64,000 nt of DNA, taken from the NCBI GenBank assembly GCA_031376425.1, contig JANMDR010000180.1, positions 1 through 64,000 of the forward strand, written 5' to 3'. The stretch is from JANMDR01 sp031376425 (GTDB lineage: Bacteria; Pseudomonadota; Gammaproteobacteria; Burkholderiales; Usitatibacteraceae). Positions within the stretch are counted from its first letter, which is position 1. Every line of letters begins with the position of its first letter. The position numbers and the translations under genes were made by a program. The notes beneath the pieces are model-generated. The model had not been told where the DNA came from, searched no databases, and saw only the letters and a program-made list of their open reading frames with translations. This document shows positions 45,329 to 53,070 of this stretch, piece by piece.

Positions 45329-47211
45329 TAAACTTCACCTGCTACGCGCAACACTTCATCAATACCGGTTTTGCCCTGCCATGCTTTAATTAAGCCGTCT
45401 TCGCGCAGGGTGCGATATGGGGTCGTATTTTCTTGCACCTCATTACGGGCAATTTCGGCAATTTCATCGCCGCTGGCTTGCCGCAAAATAGCATCCTGTA
45501 CGGCTGGTGTTACGGTTAATAACTCATAAATGCCCATGCGGCCTTTGTAGGCCACCGCATCGGCTACACCGGCATTGGGTGTCCGTACCTTTGCGGGGGT
45601 TGCAAATGATGCGGGAAAGCGTTTTTTAAGATGTTTAAAAGCGTCTGAGACACCTGTATTTAAGCTGGCTTCAGGCACTTCTGTAGATTTCGCAGGCAGT
45701 ATTTTGCGCACCAATCGTTGCGCCATTACCGCGCGTACGGAAGTTGAAAGTAAAAACGGCTCAATGCCCATTTCTAACATTCGTGTGAAAGCACTAGGCG
45801 CGTCATTGGTGTGCAAGGTGGCGAGTACCAAATGGCCGGTTAAGGCTGATTGAATCGCGATTTCCGCCGTTTCACGGTCACGAATTTCGCCAATCATAAT
45901 CACATCAGGGTCATGCCGCAAAATGGAGCGTAGAGCGCGCGCAAAGGTATAACCAATTTCTGCGTGGGTTTGTATTTGAGTAACGCCAGACATCCGATAT
46001 TCCACTGGGTCTTCTACGGTCACAATTTTTAGGCGACGGTCATTGGCCTGTGCTAAAGCTGAATATAAGGTGGTACTTTTGCCTGAGCCTGTTGGCCCTG
46101 TTACTAGTACCAAACCATTTGGTTGTTGCAATAAGCTGCGCAAGCTTTGCAGATGGTCTGGCTCAAGGCCAAGGGAGTCAAGGCTCAAATCACCACGTTC
46201 TTTCGGCAACAGGCGCATTACAATTGATTCGCCATGCACACCGGGTAAAGTGGATACACGAATGTCTAGTGCCATGCCGCTTACTCTCGTGGTCACGCGG
46301 CCATCTTGCGGTAGACGGCGCTCAGCAATATCTAAGCCAGCAATTAACTTTACCCGAGAGGCCACCGCTTCAAAGCGATCACGCGGCCGCTGCATACGGG
46401 TTTGCAATACCCCGTCAATGCGATAACGCACCTCAAAATTGCGCTCGGCAGGTTCAATATGTACGTCTGATGCGCCCTCATCAACTGCTTGCGCCAACAC
46501 ATTATTGACTAGCTCAATAATCGGCGCTTCTTCCGCCATTTCGCGTAAATACGAGGCGCTGGTGCTATTGCCTGCGTTGCGACCAGTTTTGATACCGGAG
46601 GCACCGCCGCGATTTTGTGTGGCTAGATGCGCTGTTAGGTGAGTAAGTATCCCGCCAAAGTGCTCAATATCCTGCGCGCGCGCCAATACTAATTGCACCT
46701 GATAACTTGAAAACGCCTCAGCTGCTTGCTCTGTTAAGCTCGCGTCCATTACGTCGGCCGCCATGAGATAAACTGTACTTGTGTCGCTGGCATCGAGCCA
46801 AGGTATAGCATTAACGCTAGCAAAATAGCCAGCGGGTAAACTACAAACGGCTAGTGCTGCCTCAATCGCGGCAGTGTCGGGTGGTTCCACGATGTTTTTT
46901 GCAATATCCACGCTAGCCGAAGCCAGTAGCGGTATGCCTGTTTGCATGCTCAATGCACCTAGGCATACTTCTTCAGATACGGCTCCAAGCCTTAGTAAAA
47001 TCGCACCCAAGCGAATTGGGTTGCTTGGGTTTGTTATCGTTAAATCGCGCTGAATGCCCAATGCTTTATCCACATCCGCCGCACTCACTTTCCCCAGAGC
47101 CACCAACAACTCACCCAATAAAAGGGTAGCAGCAGAGTCAATTGGGCGATGTTGCGCCGTGTTGGAGTTGTTGGCAGGAGCTAAGTTAGAAGCCGGCGGG
47201 GAAGAAGCCAT
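45328..47211 (-). CDS. gspE: Type II secretion ATPase GspE, lacking the zinc motif
   Basis: GspE is the hexameric ATPase that drives pseudopilus assembly. The start is ATG 47211 (MASSPPASNL); a TTG at 47238 is in frame. The 627-residue protein has an N1 domain (RLGAILLRLGAVSEEVCLGAL), N2, then GPTGSGKSTTLYSAL (Walker A), the Asp-box EDPVEY and VIMIGEIRDRETAEIAIQSA (Walker B), and the His box LATLHTNDAP. After RLVRKILPAK there is no cysteine: the tetracysteine zinc site usual in GspE is replaced by a Ser/Pro/Ala-rich linker of about 60 residues. The domain then resumes with YKGRMGIYELL. Confidence 0.92.
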   Translation of the reverse strand: MASSPPASNLAPANNSNTAQHRPIDSAATLLLGELLVALGKVSAADVDKALGIQRDLTITNPSNPIRLGAILLRLGAVSEEVCLGALSMQTGIPLLASASVDIAKNIVEPPDTAAIEAALAVCSLPAGYFASVNAIPWLDASDTSTVYLMAADVMDASLTEQAAEAFSSYQVQLVLARAQDIEHFGGILTHLTAHLATQNRGGASGIKTGRNAGNSTSASYLREMAEEAPIIELVNNVLAQAVDEGASDVHIEPAERNFEVRYRIDGVLQTRMQRPRDRFEAVASRVKLIAGLDIAERRLPQDGRVTTRVSGMALDIRVSTLPGVHGESIVMRLLPKERGDLSLDSLGLEPDHLQSLRSLLQQPNGLVLVTGPTGSGKSTTLYSALAQANDRRLKIVTVEDPVEYRMSGVTQIQTHAEIGYTFARALRSILRHDPDVIMIGEIRDRETAEIAIQSALTGHLVLATLHTNDAPSAFTRMLEMGIEPFLLSTSVRAVMAQRLVRKILPAKSTEVPEASLNTGVSDAFKHLKKRFPASFATPAKVRTPNAGVADAVAYKGRMGIYELLTVTPAVQDAILRQASGDEIAEIARNEVQENTTPYRTLREDGLIKAWQGKTGIDEVLRVAGEV

Positions 47212-47529
47212 AAAATTGAATTTTTGTTTAATGTACAAAATAAAAGCAGCGGATGATGCATTTTCGCAGTTTTATAGTTTTTTTGCGCGGGTTAAGTCGG
47301 ATTAATCCCTGAAATGCTGCTGAAACTTGTTGAAAGTGAGGTCGCGCACAGAAAATCTAGCGCTGTTAGCAGTATCGTGGGGCATATAAAATGAGTAGTT
47401 AAAACGGCGGGGTTGTAATTCTCATCCGCACTAAAAACAGTTTTATGTGTAAATACGCGCACTTACGAAGTATTTCCGTTGTAAAATAGCAACATATGCA
47501 GTCGCTCCGGCATGGTTTAAAATTCGCAT

Positions 47530-47558
47530 TTGCAAATTCTTGCGGTTTTGTCTATGAT
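47530..47558 (+). promoter_or_regulatory. Near-consensus sigma-70 promoter in the gspE / exported-protein gap
   Basis: TTGCAA (47530-47535), 17 bases, then TATGAT (47553-47558). Transcription would begin near 47565, giving a leader of about 190 bases before the 482-residue exported protein gene at 47751. The rest of the 539-base gap (47212-47750) is AT-rich with no gene; the gspE promoter should lie in its left part but none stands out. Confidence 0.65.
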
Positions 47559-47750
47559 GGCGGAGACGTCAGTATTAAAGTAATAGCGTCAGCATGGCAA
47601 TTTGATTCATTCTCCTGAAGTATTTAGGAAAGATTACGCGGTTACAGTTAAAAAAGCCTCACTGCGTAAGCTATAGAAAAAAACCAAACGCCCTGCTAAA
47701 CCGTTATAAAAAAATTTATGTTTTTCCATTATCCTTCCTAGGAGATAGTA

Positions 47751-49199
47751 ATGAGAGTTCTAAAATCAAAAGTTGCAATTTTAAGTTTGGCTGTTGCTGG
47801 TGTGTTTGCTGCTGCAAATGCGTCTGCTGCAACCCTCACGCTGGCGACCGCATGCCCAGCCTCAAGCATCAAGTTAGCTAAAGAATTGCCACCAGCTGCT
47901 GCGGCTACTGTAGGTGCAGCCGAAGCTGTTGTAGCAACTTTGGGCTTCGGTGTTGCCGGTGGGCAGCGTCGTTTTGTGCGTTTTGACCTAACACCTGGTG
48001 CAAAGTGGGGCACCGCAATTACTGGCGCTAACTTAGTAAATCTTGCCCCGGCTGCCGCATTCGCAAGCACGACCGTGGTACAGGGTGGTACGACAGCTGA
48101 TCAATACGTTGTGTTTGAAGTTGAAGGTACTGCAGTTACTGGAAACACTTCTGCGCAGACAATGACCTTAACTTTCACCAACATTATTATGCCTGCTGGT
48201 GCCGTAGCAACTCAATCTATTTCGTACAGCTTGCACGAAACTGCTGTTTCCGCTAGCGGCACAGTGCCAACAAATACAACCCGCCTTTCGAATCAAGGGC
48301 CTTGCGCTCTCGCAGAGGCTGTTGACTCATATCTTTTCACAATCGCAAACGTAAATGAAACTGTTGATGCCGTTGCTGGCTTCAAGAAGTTCACTACTGC
48401 TCCTGATACAGCATTAGATATCGGTGGTGCAATTACCTTGAAACTAGTTCCTGTTCCTCCGCTAGTTGCTGCCACAAACGTTGCGGTTACACTGCCTAAT
48501 TTGTTTGCTGCTGGTACAACAATTGTTGTAACTTCTGACAATGCGGCTGGTTTTGGCGCTTTGGCTACGGCAGGTAAGTTCTGGGAAAGTGGCGCGGTAT
48601 GTACAACTACAATCGGTGCGCCTTTAGCTACTGCACGTACAGCTAACTCGGTTACATTCCCAGTGGTAGCTACCCCTGGCCCAGCGGCTGACGTTGACAC
48701 TAAGTTCTTGTGCGGCGTAGTTGATGGCGTAACCATTATTCCTCCACAAAACCTAAAAGCATCATTGGTTCCAGGTGCGGGTTCTGGCGCAGGTACTACA
48801 CCAATTGCCATCTCGAACAACGTAGCGACAATCGTGCAAAATGGTGCTGTTCTACAATCACCATGGTTCTCGGTTAACCCTGCTGTTGCCTCATTCTTCT
48901 TCTTGACTAACACTAGCTCATTAGATATGGCTTACACCACCACTATCTACTGTGAAAACGGCAATACCTGCACACCGGGTACTGGCGCTACGGGTTCAAT
49001 CCCAGCTGGTAAATCAGTAAGAGTTGACGCAACTGGCGCGGCTGGTATGTTGGCTTCTACTTCTGGCCCAACACGCGCATCTGTAGTGTTCAACATTGTT
49101 GGCGCAACAGGTTCTGTTCAAGGTGATTTGGTAACTGTAAACGCAGCTAACGCTAACCAAACAACTTCTTCACACCTAATCCGTCCGGGTACAAACTAA
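47751..49199 (+). CDS. Exported protein of unknown function, possible surface-layer or secreted protein
   Basis: A 482-residue protein with a clean signal peptide (MRVLKSKVAILSLAVAGVFA, cleavage after ANASA near residue 26). The mature part is rich in Ala, Thr, Val and Gly with six cysteines, and looks like all-beta sequence with no enzyme motif. The C-terminal 100 residues (WFSVNPAVASFFFLTNTS through HLIRPGTN) form a separate conserved-looking unit. It has a strong ribosome site (GGAG, six bases before ATG), a good promoter, a long leader and a strong terminator, which suggests abundant expression. A surface-layer protein or type II cargo is inference only. Confidence 0.75.
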   Translation: MRVLKSKVAILSLAVAGVFAAANASAATLTLATACPASSIKLAKELPPAAAATVGAAEAVVATLGFGVAGGQRRFVRFDLTPGAKWGTAITGANLVNLAPAAAFASTTVVQGGTTADQYVVFEVEGTAVTGNTSAQTMTLTFTNIIMPAGAVATQSISYSLHETAVSASGTVPTNTTRLSNQGPCALAEAVDSYLFTIANVNETVDAVAGFKKFTTAPDTALDIGGAITLKLVPVPPLVAATNVAVTLPNLFAAGTTIVVTSDNAAGFGALATAGKFWESGAVCTTTIGAPLATARTANSVTFPVVATPGPAADVDTKFLCGVVDGVTIIPPQNLKASLVPGAGSGAGTTPIAISNNVATIVQNGAVLQSPWFSVNPAVASFFFLTNTSSLDMAYTTTIYCENGNTCTPGTGATGSIPAGKSVRVDATGAAGMLASTSGPTRASVVFNIVGATGSVQGDLVTVNAANANQTTSSHLIRPGTN

Positions 49200-49267
49200 T
49201 CTGAAAAGATTAAGTTTGGCTTGACGAACAGTTGTTGAATGTTGCTTTAGTTCGCAATAAGTAGTTT

Positions 49268-49295
49268 AAAACGGGGAGCGAAAGCTCCCCGTTTT
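49268..49295 (+). terminator. Terminator of the 482-residue exported protein gene
   Basis: A perfect 12-bp stem (49268-49279 AAAACGGGGAGC with 49284-49295 GCTCCCCGTTTT), GAAA tetraloop. It ends in four T and lies 68 bases after the stop codon. The flanks TTTAAAA and TTTAAAC add weak pairing. Confidence 0.9.
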
Positions 49296-49420
49296 GCATT
49301 TGTTTAAACTGAAAAAAGCGTCGAGAACTGCATTAAAAATGGCGTTGAAGTCAGCAGTTTGTTGCGTTGACCATTTAAATAGCCAAGCGTTTTAAATGTT
49401 TTTCAAAAAAGAATATCTAA

Positions 49421-50239
49421 ATGGCAGCAGAAAAAAACTACCCTTCTTTGATGTGCAAATATAGTGTTGCACTAGTATTCGTATGGCCGCTGTTACAACC
49501 TTTAGTCCTATGTGCACAATCGACTGTATCGCCGTCAGCAACGTCGGTAAATACTGTCACCACACAACCTGCCGCACCTTTACCGCAAGCGCTGCCAACT
49601 ATTGCACCTAATTTAGTTCCTCAGGCCCCCGCCCAAGCTTCGCCGATCTTTGATCCAAAAACAGAGCTGAAAGGTGCAGCCCTTATTGCGGCACTTAAGC
49701 AAGGTGGTTTTGTGCTCTATATGCGTCATGCGATATCTACGGTCGGTTCAGATGGCGCACTTATCACGACCCCGAATTGGTGGGAAAACTGTGCAATTCA
49801 ACGTAATATAGCCGATACAGGGCGTGTGCAAGCGCGCAAGGTCGGCTTGGCGATACGCAATCTAAATATTCCAGTCGAAGAAATTAAAACTTCCCAGTTT
49901 TGTCGCACGCGTGATACCGCGCATGAAATGGGCTTGGGGCCAATCGAAATTGTTGAAGACCTCAATCACGCTATTGGGCAACGCGTAGGTTTCGACGTTA
50001 ATGTTGCGCGTTTCGCTTTGCTCGCACGTAAGCCGTCTCTAGGCAGCAATGTGCTGTTAGTTTCGCACACGCACGGCTCGCCAAAAACTGAGGAACGGGC
50101 AATGAGCGCTATTCAGGAGGCTGAAATTGTGGTCTATCGCCCTAACGATAAAGGTGGTGCCGAACCAATAGGTCGAATGTTAGTCTCAGATTGGGACGCA
50201 CTCACGCCAGCGTCAATTATTCCGCCCGCTAAGAATTAA
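49421..50239 (+). CDS. Exported histidine phosphatase family protein
   Basis: A 272-residue protein with a hydrophobic N-terminal signal (about residues 10-32, ending LVLCAQS), so exported. After a Pro/Ala-rich linker comes a histidine-phosphatase domain: LYMRHAIST (about 100-108) with the catalytic RH, TSQFCRTRDTAHEMG with the second Arg, and LLVSHTHGS with the later His. The family includes phosphoglycerate mutases, phytases and SixA-like enzymes; the substrate is unknown. No good ribosome-binding site is visible. gspG follows 25 bases later. Confidence 0.87.
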   Translation: MAAEKNYPSLMCKYSVALVFVWPLLQPLVLCAQSTVSPSATSVNTVTTQPAAPLPQALPTIAPNLVPQAPAQASPIFDPKTELKGAALIAALKQGGFVLYMRHAISTVGSDGALITTPNWWENCAIQRNIADTGRVQARKVGLAIRNLNIPVEEIKTSQFCRTRDTAHEMGLGPIEIVEDLNHAIGQRVGFDVNVARFALLARKPSLGSNVLLVSHTHGSPKTEERAMSAIQEAEIVVYRPNDKGGAEPIGRMLVSDWDALTPASIIPPAKN

Positions 50240-50264
50240 AACCAATCGCCAATTGAGAAAATCT

Positions 50265-50735
50265 ATGTCGCTACAAATACCAAAGGCTCGTCAACACGGG
50301 TTTACGATCCTCGAAATAACGGTTGTGCTGGCGTTGATCGCGGTAATAATGGGATTGATCGTGCCGAGAATTATGGGGGCATTGGATCGTGAAAGCCCCA
50401 GAATTGCCTTGATACAGGTGAAGTCGTTGCGTGGTTCTGTTGAAAATCTGCGCCTCGACATTGGTAGATATCCCTCAGCACAAGAAGGATTATCGTTGCT
50501 AGTCGCAAAGCCGAGTGATGCAGCCATTTCCGCCCGTTGGCGGGGTCCATATTTGGAAACCGACCAAGTGCCACTTGATCCTTGGGGAAAACCTTATCAA
50601 TATAGCCCGAATGCCGCGAATAACCAGCCTTTTGCACTTTACTCATTCGGCAAAGATGGTAAGCCTGGCGGCGAGGGTGATGATGCCGATATCGGCACCT
50701 TACCGGCGCAAACCGCTGAGCCAGCAGCTAAATAA
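50265..50735 (+). CDS. gspG: Type II secretion major pseudopilin GspG
   Basis: The main subunit of the type II secretion pseudopilus. The start is ATG 50265 with GAGA seven bases upstream; TTG 50253 is possible. The 156-residue protein has the prepilin peptidase site HG|FTILEITVVLALIAVIMG (cleavage after Gly 12, Glu at +5), then the GspG-specific RYPSAQEGLSLLVAKP, GPYLETDQVPLDPWGKPYQY and GEGDDADIG, the calcium-binding end. It sits apart from gspEF, on the other strand about 3 kb away. Confidence 0.94.
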   Translation: MSLQIPKARQHGFTILEITVVLALIAVIMGLIVPRIMGALDRESPRIALIQVKSLRGSVENLRLDIGRYPSAQEGLSLLVAKPSDAAISARWRGPYLETDQVPLDPWGKPYQYSPNAANNQPFALYSFGKDGKPGGEGDDADIGTLPAQTAEPAAK

Positions 50736-50803
50736 TGGACTTCTAGTGGACTCCCTTTACCTGAAAAATTCGCAACAAAACGCGCCCCTGCCCCCACCCG
50801 TTA

Positions 50804-53008
50804 ATGCCTAAAGTTCGCGTTTTGCCTCCCTCCCTAGCGCACTATCGGCCAGACATAGACGGATTGCGCGGCATCGCGGTTTTACTCGTAGTAATCTTTC
50901 ACGCACTGCCAACATGGCTACCCGGCGGCTTTGTTGGTGTCGACATTTTTTTTGTTATATCCGGCTATTTAATTACCAAGATTATTCTTGAGCAAATCAA
51001 CGCGCAGACTTTTAGTATTTCTGATTTTTACAGCCGTCGTATCCGCCGAATTTTGCCTGCGTTATTGTTGGTTATTGCCGCAACCTACCTTGCCGGTTAC
51101 GTTCTACTCCTTCGCGATGAATTCAAACACCTAAGTCTGCACACGCTTGCGGCGACTGTATTCGCGTCGAACTTTCTGCTGTGGAGTGAGAGCGGCTATT
51201 TTGATACAGCCGCCGAGATAAAGCCGCTGCTACATCTTTGGTCCTTAAGTATAGAAGAACAATTCTATATTCTTTGGCCCGCTCTTCTCATAACGGCAAA
51301 AAGGTTGCGCCAAAAAACCGGGGTGCTCACCGTAATATTGATGGCTTGTTCATTGCTCTGGGGCATATTCATTCAAAGCAAAGATCCAGTCGCCGCATTC
51401 TATGCGCCGCAAGCGCGAGTATGGGAATTACTAATTGGGGCAGTGTTAGCGCATATAGACCTTCGCCCAGACGCGTCCCAAACAAAAGGCCCTCTATCAC
51501 GTACGCACGAACGTACACGCGCATACTTGTCAAATACGGGCGCAGTGATCGGCGTCATCCTTATTGTGCTGTCGGCAATGATGCTCAATAGCCACAGTGC
51601 ATTTCCAGGTGTGTTGGCGTTAGCACCAGTGCTTGGCGCTGTCGCATTGATCATCGGGCATCAAACAATACCGTGGGTCAACAATAGACTATTAAGTGCG
51701 CGGTATTTAGTATGGTTTGGCAAAATCAGCTTTCCACTATATCTTTGGCACTGGCCACTACTTGCCTTCGCGCGAATACTTGAAAACCAAACACCACCGG
51801 TATCAGTTCGTCTTGTATTAATGGGTGTGGCGGTTGTACTTGCATGGGCAACATGGAAATGGGTTGAAACGCCAATACGATTTGGACCTCATCCCAAAGC
51901 CAAAACGGTCGCACTCCTTGCGCTATTGTGTTCGCTGGGAGTAGTTGCCTACTGGCATACGCCACCCCGCGCGGTTATACCCACGGAAAGAGCCGACGCA
52001 GCGATTCCAAGCGCGGTTTCGGGCGAAACTGCAGGCAATATACCGTTGGTTCCCGCCACGGAAAGCAAGGGCGAACCGGGAACAGCAGCGCCGAAACCTA
52101 ATATTCAAGTGCCGAAAATAGTGCAAACGACGCCACCTGCTATACCAAACGTCACCCCAGATACCACGCCAATTGCTGCAAGCCTCGCCGAAGAGCGGCT
52201 AATAAGGTACGAACAAAAGTTAATTGCAAATCCAGACTACATCACCGACCTCGCTGCGTCTCGGCAAAAAGCAATTAGAGCAAATCGCTGTCACCTCCAC
52301 AAGTACGCCCAACCGTTCGAGCAATATTCCCAAGGCTTACCTCAATGTCTGGCTCTTGACTTAAACAAACAAAACATTCTCATTCTAGGGGATAGTCACG
52401 CTGCTGATCTTTACGCGGCGCTGGCTAGTGCAAGCCCTGCGGGCATCAATTACCTGCAGGCGACAGGTGCTGGGTGTACACCTATTAAATCAATGTATAG
52501 CGATCCTAGCGACGGCTGCCTCAAGCTATACGAGCATGTACTGCGCTTCTTACAAGAAAATAAAATAAATACCGTAATTTTAGCGGCGCGCTGGCCCGCA
52601 AATTTTGCAGACTTACAGGCTGATATTGATAGCTTAAAAGCGTTGGGTATTCAAGTAGTCTTAGTCGGCCCCGCCCATGAATATCGGGAAGATGCCCATA
52701 AATTGCTCGCGCGCAGAGACAAAAGTATGGATTACGAGGCTTATTTAGCGAAGTTCCTCGATAGCGAAAAATTGGTTTTAAATAAAAAAATGGCCGAGTT
52801 CGCTAAGCAGCAAAAAATAAGCTATATAGACCGCATCACAACATTTTGTGGCTCTAAACTTGATTGCGCCACGCTATCACCCGAGGGTGATTTATACGCC
52901 TCTCCTGCAGGGCATTTAAATGTTGAGGGGCAACGCTATTTTGGTACAAAACTATATTTGAGCAGTGTACTAAGGCAACTCACCGGAAGCAGTGCTGCAA
53001 TAAAGTAG
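50804..53008 (+). CDS. Acyltransferase 3 protein with C-terminal SGNH domain
   Basis: A 734-residue OafA-type O-acyltransferase. The N-terminal membrane part (about 1-380, ten or more spans) begins YRPDIDGLRGIAVLLVVIFH and has GGFVGVDIFFVISGYLI and YSRRIRRILPAL. A Pro/Thr-rich periplasmic linker follows, then an SGNH domain with NILILGDSHAADLYAAL (about 523-539). The C-terminal block is SPAGHLNVEGQRYFG; the catalytic His is there, but the Asp usually three residues before it is a Pro. Such proteins acetylate O-antigen, peptidoglycan or other glycans. The acceptor is unknown. Confidence 0.9.
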   Translation: MPKVRVLPPSLAHYRPDIDGLRGIAVLLVVIFHALPTWLPGGFVGVDIFFVISGYLITKIILEQINAQTFSISDFYSRRIRRILPALLLVIAATYLAGYVLLLRDEFKHLSLHTLAATVFASNFLLWSESGYFDTAAEIKPLLHLWSLSIEEQFYILWPALLITAKRLRQKTGVLTVILMACSLLWGIFIQSKDPVAAFYAPQARVWELLIGAVLAHIDLRPDASQTKGPLSRTHERTRAYLSNTGAVIGVILIVLSAMMLNSHSAFPGVLALAPVLGAVALIIGHQTIPWVNNRLLSARYLVWFGKISFPLYLWHWPLLAFARILENQTPPVSVRLVLMGVAVVLAWATWKWVETPIRFGPHPKAKTVALLALLCSLGVVAYWHTPPRAVIPTERADAAIPSAVSGETAGNIPLVPATESKGEPGTAAPKPNIQVPKIVQTTPPAIPNVTPDTTPIAASLAEERLIRYEQKLIANPDYITDLAASRQKAIRANRCHLHKYAQPFEQYSQGLPQCLALDLNKQNILILGDSHAADLYAALASASPAGINYLQATGAGCTPIKSMYSDPSDGCLKLYEHVLRFLQENKINTVILAARWPANFADLQADIDSLKALGIQVVLVGPAHEYREDAHKLLARRDKSMDYEAYLAKFLDSEKLVLNKKMAEFAKQQKISYIDRITTFCGSKLDCATLSPEGDLYASPAGHLNVEGQRYFGTKLYLSSVLRQLTGSSAAIK

Positions 53009-53070
53009 TTTGGCACCTTACCTATAGTGTGCCGTCCTTATCGAAGTCAAAGATAAAGTTATCAGTGAGC

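Noticed and set aside
48293..48913. A 206-codon minus-strand open frame inside the exported protein gene
   Set aside because: Shadow of an Ala/Thr-rich gene that has signal peptide, promoter and terminator on the + strand.
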